A DNA stretch of 64,000 nt. It comes from Eremophila alpestris peregrina. Lineage: Eukaryota > Chordata > Aves > Passeriformes > Alaudidae. Where the stretch lies: the NCBI GenBank assembly GCA_009792885.1, contig WMCF01000007.1, forward strand, positions 5,323,798 through 5,387,797. Direction: 5' to 3'. A model generated the notes under the pieces. It was not told the DNA's origin. It worked only from the letters and a program-made list of their open reading frames with translations, and made no database searches. The translations under genes and the position numbers were made by a program. Every line of letters begins with the position of its first letter. Position 1 is the stretch's first letter. Shown piece after piece: positions 13,232 to 25,750 of the stretch.

Positions 13232-13281
13232 AGAAAAGTTCCATTAACTGAATAAAGGTTAAAAGAAAAGTTCCATTAACT
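13232..13281. repeat. Partial 32-bp tandem duplication
   Basis: An 18-base segment beginning AGAAAAGTTCC and ending TTAACT occurs perfectly at 13232-13249 and again at 13264-13281, giving a period of 32 bases. This is a local duplication of about 1.5 units, probably from replication slippage, and recent enough for the copies to be identical. Confidence 0.9.
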
Positions 13282-16200
13282 TGCTGACTCCACATTTCTT
13301 ACCCTTTTATCCAGGCACCTACTACTGTTTTTAATACCACCCAATTTTAAATTTCTAGCCTTTAGTGATAGTTATTTTTGTTCCCTGCTTTTGTCTTCCA
13401 CCTTTGCTATTGTGTTACAGGAACAGTATTTGTTCAAATGGACTCATTCCATAGGCTGGAAATTATTTAAGATTACTGTATGGGAGCATGCCACAGAAGT
13501 GGATTGGTGCGCACAGATATAATTACAAAAACTCCACCGAAGACAGAGCGCCTTAAATGCATTCTGCATGTTCTTAGTACTTCTGAAAGTTTTCATTTTG
13601 TCATGATGAAGTATTTGTCTCTTAGGAAATTTTTAAACAATGGTACCCAGGATTCACCTGTCAAATCTTTTAGACATTCTTTAAAATTTTATTTCAAAGT
13701 TTCATTTCCAAGAAGTTCCATATATTCCCAAAATATCCAACTATTTCTCTGTCTTTCTCAAGACAAATATCATTAGAACTATGTTCCTGTTAAAAATTCA
13801 TCACTGAACTGTTAAATCTGAATTCTTTAGATTGCATAACTACCAAAGTTATTGGGAACATCAGACAGTTTTAGTTTCATTTTCAGAACTTTACAAATTA
13901 CTGGTCGATTGAATACCTTAAGTATTATCTAATTTTCTGCTTCTATATAGTATGACAAAAAAGTATGTTATATAGTATGCTCTTTTCTATTAGGTACATA
14001 ATGTGTATCAATTTCAGACTAAACATACATAAATCTCCACCTAAATTAGAACTCTTTCAAAGAGGGCTTTTTCCTCCCATGAATCAATATAGAATCAATG
14101 TTAATTTATGAAAGAAAAGTCCATTTCTGTTTGCTTCTGTTGGTTTTGTCTTAAATATAACACATGCTTCCCTGAAATACTGGATAATGTCACATATAGC
14201 TAACAGAGTAGAACCAATTGGTGAGGTGATGTAAGACTCCTTCATATACACTTTTAAGTATGCTGAAGAGCAGCATTTTGCTTTCATCTTTTTGTAACAC
14301 ATGCACAAAACCAGAAAGAATAACTATAACTTAAAAGACTAACTAAGAAGATACCAAGTGAAAGATTTTAATCCTTATTATTTTTTAAGATATTAATTTG
14401 AAGGGATTGTACAGGAAGACTTTCAGTACCCCTACTGAGTAATCAAAACCTGTGACCAATTTTGGCTAAGTTTGACAGAGATGCAGAGGTCTTGGAAACA
14501 CTGAAGGGTTACAAGTTCCATAAGGAATTCTCATAGAGAATACAGACCTTACCAGAGCCAAGTGGGCAATATACTCTAGCATTGTTAGATAAAAGTGAAT
14601 TCATACAGGAAGGAAGAGTCAGGAGCTGTAAATGGATAAATGCATGGACCTTATAAATCCAGCCACAAAACTCTCTCCCACACTGCATCCAGTTTGATTT
14701 GCCTTGTTAGGCAGGAGGAAGACAACAAAAACAAGCAAAATACTTCTGCTGTCTAAAAAGGTGAAGAGTTGAACCCAAGCTTTTTCCATTACATTCATTC
14801 CAAGCTCTGCATGGATGGATGACTAATGCAGCTGGAACTCACTGAACTGCCTTGCTGTGATTCAATTCCAAAGGGTGTTCCAGCATTTGCAACTAGAAGT
14901 AACTTTCTCCAGCAAAAAGGTAAGTGTCAAAGCCTGACCTCCACACATGGGTTTGACTTCAGCTCTACTCTGACCCTGCAGACCAGAATACTACTGACAC
15001 ATCCACTTCAGTGACCTCCTGGCACAGGAAGCATGTGAGGCTCCTTCCTTGAGCCACATCTTCCAATTTAGGTTTGTCAGTACATCTGCAGATCTACTCT
15101 GTGAACCCAAAATGTCAAGAACTAAAGAGCAATAAAATGGGGGAAAGATCATAAGATTTTAAGGAGTTGTGAAGCAAAACCCAGAGTAGATTTATTCACT
15201 GTTGGTCTGAACAGACATATGGTTTCTTCAGTTATGCTGCACAAGAAATACTTCTGGCCTTTCAATCTTCATGCAGACTTATGTCATAATGTCTCAATAC
15301 TTAAATGACTCACCAGTGACAGCAAGTCAAATGTTATAAACTTCTATCTTCTATCCCTGCCATAATGCCTTCCTTATACCATGCAGTGTATCATCTTATT
15401 TCCTAGCACATTTTGCCATTTCTCAAGAATCATGGCACTGCTTTGCATAGCTGTAGTCCCATTAGAGACTTAACTCTTTACAGGAGAGAAGATATTTAAC
15501 AGCAGCATTACTACATGCTCTCAAAACAAAGGAAAACCCCTTATGTACACCACATGAAAACTAGAATAATCAACCTTGCAAACTTGAATTTGAATGTTTT
15601 GCTGATACTGTATTTTGCCTTTTCCCATGGGGCACAATCATCAATTTTTATTTCACAGAATTTCACTGCTCCAGATAACAGGCATCAAAATAATGCCACT
15701 ACTACTGTTTACAACATGAGTATGTGCACTGATTTCAGACCTCATGAAATCCAATATGCCTCAATGCAATATAGAACAGCAATAAGAAAGCTACAATTTT
15801 CCTAATATAAATAGCCAAAGAAAGAACTACCTACCATTATGGTTGGGAGCATAGTTAACTCATGTAAATAAGGATTGTTAATACTAATTACCTGTACATG
15901 CCAGCTGAATTTCAAAAGTTCTAGACATTTGGAAATTTTCAGATTGTATGCTTATCCTTCTCATTCCCTCTCAATACCTTATTCTTAACCAGCACATTTA
16001 AGATTTCTTCTAATGAGCACATCTTTTACTGATTCTGGATCAAATCAGAAACCATCTAAAGCTAAAACTCACAACGATTAAGCAGAATGGTATTGGAACA
16101 ATTGTGATATGGCACACAAAAGAGGTTCAGTTTTCACAGAAACATTGAAAGAAAACATTAGAGGTTTCTACCAGGCTTGCAGCAAACATGGGACAAGGTT

Positions 16201-17559
16201 AGGGATGACCTGAGAGGTGACTGGGTGCCTGTACAGCACTGCCACGTGTGGCTGTGCAGTGCACTGGAATCTGCCTGCCACCCACCCACAGGTCAGAGCT
16301 TTCCCTGCTCCTCCACAATAATGTACAAGACCCACTACCACAGGAATGAAGAGGGAGGAGCACAAATCAGGATGAGTTTCTGCTCTCTTAGGTCCCCAGT
16401 ACCAAAGCAAACTGTGCCACCAAATGGAAGAATCACCCTAAATAGTCTACTACTGACTCCATTCCTTACCCAGACCTACTCCCATAACCCATGAGGAGAT
16501 CTAGTTTGTGTTCTGGATGAGGCCACAGATTTGCAGAAAAAAAGTGATTATAAAACTATTGCAATAACTACATCCACACAGAGGGAACAAGGTAAAGCAG
16601 CAGAAGTAGCATATAGCTGGCATTTCCTACCTTAGCCTATGCTAAGGTAATTCCTTTGCCCATCACCTTCTAGATTTTCTTTCCTTCTGAAAGGAAGGGC
16701 AAATACTGAAGTCTCATTATCTGGCACCACAGGGACACCCAAATCACTTTTCCAGAGCCATTAGACAAACATCTGCCCTCTAAGCTCTCAGCCCCAGATC
16801 CCTTCCTAGCCAGTCTTATCTCTCTTAACTCACTTAATTCCCAGTTTTGTTGCCACTACTCTCCAAATCAAACTCCTCCTTCTCTGCCAAAGGCAATTTG
16901 TCACAGTCTACTGCTCTTATTCCCTCAGTCTTCAAACCAGGCAGCCTTTTCCTCCACAAAGATTGGTCTATAGCGGGTCTGAAAGCATAGCAAACACCAG
17001 CACCTCATTTTCAGATTGCTCTAGCATTCATTGCAGTACCAAGTACATGAATAGTCCCACTCATTCCCTATACTAGCCCTGGCGCTTCGAAGCATTCAAG
17101 TACTTAATTCTAATTTTCCATTCATGTGCAATGGGAATAGGTTCTCAGATTCTGCTTTTGCCAAATCTCTACTGAGCACCTGCAGACTGATTTCTTTCTG
17201 AATTTTTGTAATGAGAGAGAAAAGTCACATTCCTATCAAAGCTGTGTTAAAGTTATTCACTGTGCTCCAGCCAGCAAGTCCAAATTCAGCTAACTATAGG
17301 TGACCAGAATTTTTAATGTAAACAAAATCATTAAATTGTAGAATCATGACCTCTAGCTTTTGACAAGAAACTTGAATCAGAATCTTAAACGAGCAAATTA
17401 TAACAGTTAAACAGATAATGGGTCTGCTGCAGCTAGTTAACAGAGGCTCATAGTGCAGTTCTAAACAAAATTATTGAATATTTTAGTTGCAAGACAAGGT
17501 TTGTTTGATTATTACAATGATATATGATAGCACATAAAGCCTGTTCTGCTTTCTAACCA
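13282..17559. other. Non-coding sequence with one GC-richer patch
   Basis: Mostly AT-rich, with no supportable gene. A small direct repeat of TATATAGTATG occurs at 13944-13954 and 13969-13979. Around 16170-16500 the sequence is GC-richer and carries overlapping open frames on both strands (105 and 80 codons) that resemble no known protein. This patch may be an unclassified old repeat. Pyrimidine-rich sequence dominates 16650-17000. Confidence 0.6.
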
Positions 17560-17720
17560 CCCAGTGACATTTTGCCAAGGGCATGTTCCCAGGAGCAGCG
17601 ATGCCAGCAGGACTGAGTGGGTTCAGCACTGGTTCCAAAGGCAGTGTGTTACACTGAGGTTATCAGATTAGTTCAAAGGTACCTGCATCAGCCCCAGCTC
17701 TGACGCCACCACAAGTGCTA
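17560..17720. other. GC-richer block flanking a candidate conserved element
   Basis: Locally GC-richer, with two CpG dinucleotides, and not similar to any repeat I recognise. No open frame or splice structure supports an exon. It lies about 220 bases before the AT-rich candidate regulatory block that starts at 17940, so the two could belong to one conserved region. That is inference only. Confidence 0.2.
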
Positions 17721-17939
17721 TTTAGGGCTCATTGTTCTGCTTGGTAAGTGTCACTCAACCAACTCATGGAGTGCCTGCACATGGGATGGTATCTGTTTCA
17801 GGAAAACACACAGATCAGTTACATGCCTTGCTGTAATACCAGCTGTTCGACCTCATCAGCTGCGGTATGAATAGCAAAAAGGGGGATGGATGACATAATG
17901 CAGCATGACAGAATAGCTTCCTTCACGTACTACCCCCCA

Positions 17940-18075
17940 GATTACTTAATATAATTAATATAATTAAAATTATGTCCTCTGCTTAATCTGGTGTATCCAG
18001 TATCGTAATGTCAGTTTTACAGCGCCAGGCATTTTAATGCATTTATTTATTTTAAATTGGCAACAGTAAGTACCA
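17940..18075. promoter_or_regulatory. Candidate conserved non-coding element (homeodomain-type motifs)
   Basis: The block opens with repeated TAAT/ATTA cores (about 17945-17972). It continues through less AT-rich single-copy sequence containing two CpG dinucleotides and ends with an ATGCAT core and TTTATT phrases. Dense TAAT cores next to non-repetitive sequence are typical of developmental enhancers in vertebrate gene deserts. The same motifs also occur by chance in AT-rich DNA. No conservation can be seen from one sequence, so confidence is low. Confidence 0.22.
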
Positions 18076-21000
18076 TTCCCTTAGCAGATGTTCTCAGTTC
18101 CCACACTCCTAATTATAGCTTTATAAATACAGCCACCTACCATACAGTGCACTGCAGCAGTGTGTCATTTTGAAAGCCACTGTTACTTGCTCATTAAATT
18201 CCCGTTTTGTAGAGCACAACTGATTCCAACTGTATGCCAACCCACATGCACATAACAAAGACACAGGCTTCAACTCCAGCACATGTATTTCACATGAATG
18301 GGTACAAGTTAACATGAAGGCATGCTGATTTTGTTTAGGAGTGTTCAGAAGAAGAAAATATCATTAAGGTAAATGCATTTTATGATTTTAATTAATACAC
18401 AACACTGATTGTTAAGTGGCATAACAAGTTACAGTAAGTTTTTCCTCTGAAGAGCTATTTAAAATAGCTTGAAAAAATGGAAATTTAACTGTAAACAAAT
18501 CTTACTATCAACAAACTAGACAGAGAAACATGGATAAAACTGTTCCCTTTCTATTGCTTTCACTCACCACTGTATGAAAATCTAAAGTTTTAAAGAGGAT
18601 TCAGACTTCATACTGAGCAGTGATGGGAACAGTGTATGTTCCAACACTGTCATGGCAGCCTGTCACCTTCTCCTTTCAGCTTAGCAACATGAAAATCTAC
18701 AAGATTTCTGTCAGGAAGAAGTGTCAGGGTGCTCTGTCAGTTCTTGGTTTTCTCAGCAGCTTTCTGGGATGTTTCTCAGCACTCATAAGTTACTTCCAAG
18801 CTAGAGGCAGCAGCCCAGCAATCCTCACAGTGGAGTACAGCATCTTTAAAGATACCATTTCCAGATTTTTCTGCAGACAGAAGAGTCTGCAGAGGCAATT
18901 GGTAAATTTTACTTATCTTACAAATCGTGGTCCTGCATAGGAGATTGTTAAAATTTTTAAACATTTAAAAAATCATGGGGCTATAGGCCTGAAAATATAC
19001 TAACTGTGGAATTCATCAATACCTGCTTCATAAGGATTTTTTTTATTTAATAGTCTGGCTTAAAGCAGTATTATTTAGAACTTGTTATTTCACAATCATT
19101 CAGATCCAAAACTGCAATTAGTCACATGAAACAGTAGGAGAGGCAGATGGGTAGAGAAATGTCTCCTTTTTTAAAGGATTCTGCATTTAAAGGACCAACA
19201 TTAAATCTGATTTAAGAAATCTAGAGCGACTCAAATTATTGATATTTCACCTGAACCTTCTAAATCAAAAGGAAGAAAGTTTAAACTCACACTGCATTTT
19301 TAAACATGCACCTTTCTCATCCAATAAAGAAGTTATGCTAACTAGTCTTGACATTTCCTGAAGTCATGAAATGGCTATCTGTGAAAAGCTGTCAAATTAA
19401 TAAAGTTAATGAACTGAAAACACAATCGCTTCTTCATAAATTACAGCAGTTACTGGTGCTGCTTACAGAACACACTGTAAAACAAACCAGAAGCCTTAAA
19501 AAAGGAATAATTTTTAAAATGTAAAAAGGTAGTTTAATATCTCCACAAAGCCATCACCTTAAATTGGTCCCAGGAGATGGAAATACTTCCCCTGAAGATC
19601 AGTAGCATTTGAAGTAGTAAGATGTTCTTTTTCCCATCTAAATGAAATGGTATCAGAGTACTTCCAATCAAAAAATGAGCTAATTCTAAAGTCCATGCAT
19701 AAACAAAGGAATCAAATTGCCTTTGAAAGGAAATTTTTGATCAAGACAGATTTCTATTTCAAATAATTTAAAATTATATACTTCTTGAGAAACTAACAGT
19801 TTTAGAGAATAAATTACCTGTATTGCTGATGAACATCTAGTTTTTTCTTTCTATTCTACATCTTGCTGAAATTCTCTACTTCCCTTCTTTCAGTACTAAA
19901 ATTCTTTTCATACTCAGTTTTCACCTGTGTGTCTACCTCCACACTGTCTCACTTTCCCGGCACCCTATCCTAATTTCTGAAGTTGATCTGAGATAATTTT
20001 TCTCCTCTCCACTTACTAGAAGTGTTATCAATGGCATAGGTTTGGAAGTTCCTAAATTAAGTCCTTTCATTTCAAAGGTGTGGCTGTGAACATCTCTCTG
20101 CTTTCTGGTATTTTGGCTGTAATTTCACCCCATTCTGTCTCACCTCTTGGAACCCTCCCTCTCACTCAAAACGCCATTCTTAAGCACCACCTCTGTTGCT
20201 GACAAATGTGCACTTCTTTACAGGATTATTGTCATGAACACTATGTATATCTCCCTTGTAAACTTGATGAGGCTGAAATTACCATCCAAACACAAAATTT
20301 TGCAGGAAAATACTTTCTCATAGAAAAATGTTCGTAGAAAAGAGTAGCAATTATGGAAAATGGTACATAAGTGGCAAAATTGTTAAGAGGTCTCCTTTTG
20401 GCTTTATTTACTTGTTACCTTGTTTTCAAATTACATATTTGAATTTTTTGGCTAGTCAAAGCTTTTATTTAGATCTAAGTTAGTTGACTGTAAGTTGGCT
20501 CTGAAGAGCAACACAAACTGAATGTTTTGAAAAATTATCTTAATCTGGTCTTTCCATTTCACAGAAATTTGACACTGATATTCAGGTTTTGATTTGCGTA
20601 GAAAGTCTGGAATACTTTCTGTAATTTCAAAACAATTTCTGTAAAGGAAAGGAACAGTTTCCCATGCAATTCCACTCAGCTCTTTAGCTCTGTCCTATGA
20701 TTCACCTCAATTTAACTACTGACACAGCAGCTTGCCTTGCCTTCAAGCATATTTTAATCTAGTGTTAGCAACCTTGAAGAAACCACAAGGCAAACACCAG
20801 ATTTAAGTAAAGATACAGTTCATGTTTTTCTTCTACTCCCTTCTGCTATATTGCTACAATATATAAATTCTGCTCTTATTTAGAATAATTTTACCTCCTT
20901 GAAACCAGCTGCCTTATGTTATCATGCTCATACTTTCTCTTTAAAAACCTTCTATGCTACTCCTACCTGTGATACATTGTTTAGAATTAATTTCATTGAT

Positions 21001-21300
21001 TTTTTTGATATAGCACAGTAAACTAACTGATTATTTGCTTAGGTAAGAGATGTCTGCTTATATGTACTTTCCAGCTCATTTCTAAGTGTCTGTCACACTG
21101 TTTTACAGTATATTGATTTTATTCTTTCTTACTAAGGAACACGTGCTGTCACTACCTTACAAAACTGGTGGTTTCAACACCACCACTACAATGAAAGATT
21201 GCACAACAGATAAATCACTCTTGCTAGAAATTTTTATATCACATGGTAAGCCAATGCTAATACCAAAAAACATCCAGCATTTTGAAAATCAACACTGTCA
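18076..21300. other. AT-rich non-coding sequence, no gene seen
   Basis: No gene or classified element. A 106-codon plus-strand frame at 18620-18940 has a hydrophobic middle but no recognisable family and is overlapped by an antisense frame. I judge it chance. Pyrimidine-rich sequence lies at 19830-20220. Confidence 0.65.
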
Positions 21301-21334
21301 CTCAGTGGTTCTGTGATTCTGTCTTCCCAAGTCA

Positions 21335-21610
21335 CTGTTCTGTGTGATGGGGCCCTGCTCTCCTGGAGATGGCTGAACTCCTGCCTGCCCATGTGAAGCA
21401 GTGAAATCATTCCTTGTTTTGCTTTGCCTAAGTGTGAGGATCTTCCTTTCTCTATTACATTGCCTTTATCTCAACCCACAAGTTTTCTATCTTTTACCAT
21501 TCCAATTCTCTCCTCAGTCCTGCTGGTGGGAGAGTGAGGGAACAGCTGTGTGGGGCTTGGCTGCTGCCTGGGGGTTAACCACAACATGCCTTCTGAGTTT
21601 GTTTTGACAA
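21335..21610 (+). mobile_element. Solo LTR of an avian endogenous retrovirus, 5' end incomplete or decayed
   Basis: This matches a long terminal repeat type I know from bird genomes. It has a CTCCTGGAGATGGCTGAAC-like phrase near the start and a CTTTATCTCAACCCACAAGTTTTCT phrase around the usual polyadenylation region. A CTGCTGGTGGGAGAGTGAG-type stretch follows, and it ends in GGGGTTAACCACAAC close to 21581. Only one LTR is seen. No gag, pol or env sequence lies nearby, so it is a solo LTR or fragment left by recombination. The exact 5' boundary and any target-site duplication are not resolvable by eye. Assignment to a named ERV family (ERVL or ERVK class) needs a repeat library. It is non-coding and inactive. 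Confidence 0.75.
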
Positions 21611-24600
21611 CAGCCATCAAATTTGATCCATTAGTAAAAGCAACCAACACTGCTGCATAAAATTCTTAATGCGGTGTGCAGCCTTTGTATTTTAAACCAT
21701 TTATTCCATCTTATCAAAGCCAGTAGAATATGTACCAAATAAAGAGAAACAAACACTTTGCAATTGCTCAATAAGCTGTTATGGTGGTAAAGAAGTATAC
21801 TGTACAATCACTGTCTAGCAATAGAGGGCTCTTGAACATGACTTTTTTTTAAGAATTGCAGGCTATCTTACTGGGAGAATAACTATGTGAACAACTGCAT
21901 CACTAGACATGGTAACAGATGTGATTACAGGCTTTGTGGATGTCTAAAGAAAGATACAAGCTGCGTCTGTGCTCTAGTGCAGGACCGGGCTGCACTGTCT
22001 ACAGCTGAGTGACAACAGCATAAACAAAACACAGAGTAGAAGACAAGGCCCCATGAATGTATCAGCAGTGAATTAGTAACTAAGGCCATGCCATCCAAAA
22101 ACCACTGAATTTTTATGAAGCGCAGACACTCTGAAACAGCAAATGCTTCTGAATATTAAGTGAACCAGAACTGCAGGTTTCTAAAAATGATTAACTGTTC
22201 CCTTGTGTCCTTGGTACTCTTATTTTATACTGAATGTCCCATTGTCTCTCATGGCCTCTGTGCTGGCTGGCAAATACAATCCATCCTTCCACTCTACCCA
22301 GCATTTTTAGACTGGATAATTTGCTTCAGTTTGGTAGATTTTGGAAATAGTGATGGCCTGAGTTAAAGACCAAGAAAGACACAAATTCATACCTCAGTCA
22401 TATCCTCTACCTCAATTCAGTAGACAGCTGCTCTTACGCACCTAATTTCTAGTGGGCATCAGGCACAAGTCTTCAAAACACCAGAACTTGTGCAAAAGCT
22501 GCCCATGCATGCATACAGCCTCTTCATTTCCATAAGCATACAGAACTAAATGCTGCATGTTATATCCCTCCAAGAAGAAATGCTACACTTAGTATAAGCA
22601 TGCATTCCTCTAATTTTCTGCTAAAAGCAAGGAAACTGCTTAAACTTGATGACCTCTGAAGTTTTGCATGAGTAGGGTATCATCTTCATTTAAATGATAC
22701 CAAATCACAAATTAACTGGAAGCAAAAAGTGAGTCATCAGAGTTAATAAATACCTATTTGCATAATATTGGCAATAAAAGAGAGTCCCACTCCAAACTAA
22801 AATGTATAATTTTCTGTAACACTCCATGATTTTTTCTGTTTGCCCTCTGATCAGCTCTTTTCTCTATCTTCCAGTCTTAGAAATAGTGAAGAATGCAAAT
22901 ACTTCCTGCTATTTCCTCAGCTGTTATGAGCCAGTGAAGTTCAGCTGAGGTCAATGGTGCCCTTTTTTCTAGTTTAGGATCCAACCCCTTAATTATCTCA
23001 CATTTACTAAAACCTGCTTCATACAAGGAAGTTCTATGTAAACAGACATTACAGACTATGGAATTTCTCCCACCACTTACAACATCAAACACAATACAGG
23101 CTTTCTTGGTTTGTTGTTTTTAATCTAGGGACTGTGTAGATACAAACTACTACTATGCATTAATAAGTCACCCACAAGTAACCACTACATTGCTACACTT
23201 AATGTACAATAAATCACAATCTGTAGTGACCTGTCAACATTAATGGACAACACTATGTATTGTTATATTACCATACAGCAAATAGAAGGGGACAGAAAAA
23301 CTACTACAATACAAAAGTTTTACATTTTTGCCTTTAGAAAGCAGATACAGAACATACATGTGATAGTTGGAATGCTGCCATATGAGGACTTGCTTGCAAA
23401 AGCACCACCAATCAGATCTGTGCAGTGGTTCTGAAGTAATTTTTGGGCTTTTTCATTTCAGATAATTCACCATTTTTGTTTTGTGGTAGATACACTTACA
23501 ATGAACTAGCATTTGTCTTAAATTCTCATACACAATTTGTGCTCAGTGTTTTAATACAGATTTTATAATAACTCCTATGCAAGGGTATCCAAAGTATCAC
23601 CTTATGAAATTCAAATGACCTTTGTCAAAAATGGTGTAACTATCAACAACTATCAAAAAGCAATTCTGTCACCTTTTCTGCCCTATGCATCACTTCAGTT
23701 TTTAGTATAGTTTATAAGAGCAAAATTCATTGTAAATACTAATGATTATCAAATCAATGAACATTTCTTATGCTGGTTTTATCTTGTTCCATTACAGCAG
23801 TCCTATTTCCATACTACCAAGGACATCTAATGGCTTCCTGACTTCACAGCATTAAGACAGCCTGATTCAGGGGCAAAACATTTTTGTTTGTGCTATCTCA
23901 AAGGAACAAAACCTGTCATTCCTTTTCTCCTGTGAAATATATAATTACACAACTAAAGATTTATATTCTAAAAGAGCACACACAGTGAACACTGTTGTAG
24001 AAATAGGTACTTGAAGCAAATGAGCAAGATTCCTGCATTGTTGTACTCCATCAACTTCTGTTCTTTGAAAACAGGACCATAGCAACCTATGTTAAGGACT
24101 TCATCTTAATGTTCAAAATATAAATTATTTCCTTTTCAGGGTTATCATTACCAGCATATTTGAACCAGGTCTTGAGAACTTCACCAGTAAAAACATTATT
24201 TTATTGAAGCAACCAAGATTAATCTTGTCATCTGTTACATAAATATCACCACATACACAAGTAAAAAGCACTTTGTTTCCCAAACCTTGCTTCCAAGACA
24301 TGGGAGGATGAAGAGCCCTCCTCTCCACTGATCTCAGTTGTTCATCTGAGAATTTCTGAACTGTACCTGAGCTGATACGTTATTCAAGAAAGTTGCTGTC
24401 AAAAAACCACACACTATCTATCAAGCTAGATACTAGAGATACTGAGATTAATAGAAAAGCTGTCCTGCCTTTACTAAAACTATACTTTTGAAATTTTGTC
24501 TGATAAGAAATTATTCAGCACAGGACTTTATTTTGTAATTCATTGCCATTGTGTCCAGAAAGTTATCAAACCATTCACTTCTTTCTCCAAGAATGCTGGG

Positions 24601-25604
24601 CTAAGTGAATATAGACCCAAATTGCAGTGAACTGCTGTACTCCAACACAGCTAATTATGTTTAACAACTATTTTATTTCACATCTGGCTCACACATGAAG
24701 ATGATGGGCATTAACACCAATAAGCTGTGTTGTTTTCAGCCGCTACTGTTCAGCTGCTGTAGAACATTTTAGACACCCCTGTCCCACACAGACTTCCTTG
24801 AAGTATGACAGCAGGAAACAAATGTGGGTGTAGCTGGACAGGCTGTTATTGTTTTGAGCTTCCACTGGATGTAGAGTTAGCAAGTCACTCAGAGGTCAGA
24901 GCTGTCACAGCGTCCCACTAGCTGAGCAGTGCTACTCCACTGCGTGTTTGTCTCATCTTTGGAGCTCTTGTAGCTGCTTCCAGGCAGGCAGACAAGGGAG
25001 GAGTTTAATAACAGAGAAAGCAGGCAGTGGTTTTGTAAGAGTAATTTTCTCTGCACTGCTTTTGACAAGTCTTTTTAAAAGGCATTTGAGAAGAGCCTGG
25101 AGAATTCTTACCAGGAGCAAAAAGAGGCAATTTTGAGATGTGAGCTAACTGACACTAGCCACAATGGGCACTGTGGAGCACATGCTAATGAACTTTCTGC
25201 TATATTAACTTAGACTGCTTAGGCTTCCTTTAAACAAATAAACTGTAAATGATCTCAGAGTAAATTAACCATGTGGTTTTAGGTACTGGACTACACCTCA
25301 GGGTACCTGGACTCATTTCTCAGTGTGAGAACAAAGAATCAATATGAACTCCAGCAGTATCATTTTGTTAAATAAATGAAACAAAATATTATGTGAAGGA
25401 GCAAGAAAAAAATGCCTGCCAGGAATTTTTGTATTGAACTTTCTGGAATTTCATGTACATTTAACACAAAGAGACAGGTTACCAGACTTATAAATTTGGC
25501 TTCTTATAAAAAAGTAAACATTCAGTGAAACAGTGCAACTGTTCTTTTATGGGTCATTAGTACCAAGCAAATTCAAGTTCATGGAGATCACCAGCCTTGG
25601 GAAG
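21611..25604. other. AT-rich non-coding sequence, no gene seen
   Basis: No supportable gene, RNA gene or classified element. The stretch at about 24770-25010 is somewhat GC-richer and could be an unclassified repeat. Short frames (60-80 codons) on both strands show no domain features. Confidence 0.65.
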
Positions 25605-25750
25605 CTTCTGTTACAATGGAGGGATCCCTCAAATGCTGGAGGAATAGGCTGACAGGAAACTCATTAAATGCAGCAGTCCTGCACCAGGGATGAAATAACT
25701 CCAGTCAGCACTTACAGTCCAAGGAGCAGCTCAGCAAAACAGGACCTGTG
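25605..25750 (+). mobile_element. CR1 LINE remnant from the 3' part of ORF2
   Basis: The region resembles the sense strand of the CR1 reverse-transcriptase gene near its end. It shows a GGAGGAATAGGCTGACAGGAA phrase, then a CTCATTAAATGCAGCA-like stretch and GTCCTGCACCAGGGATGAAATAACTCC. In intact copies these encode a conserved segment following the polymerase domain. The reading frame is not maintained and the copy lacks the usual 3' tail, so it is an old internal fragment. Similarity fades after about 25750, and some of 25750-25870 may belong to the same insertion. Confidence 0.65.

Noticed and set aside
16168..16494. Overlapping 105- and 80-codon frames as a possible gene
   Set aside because: Frames on both strands with no protein features in a locally GC-rich patch are best explained by fewer stop codons.
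21297..21320. GGTTCTGTGATTCTGTC, similar to a CR1 terminal repeat, just upstream of the LTR
   Set aside because: No CR1 body is recognisable before it; the short phrase alone is not enough.
22925..23092. GAGGTCAATGGTGCCC and neighbouring phrases that recall an ancient amniote repeat
   Set aside because: Similarity is limited to a short phrase and I could not extend it; a profile search would be needed.
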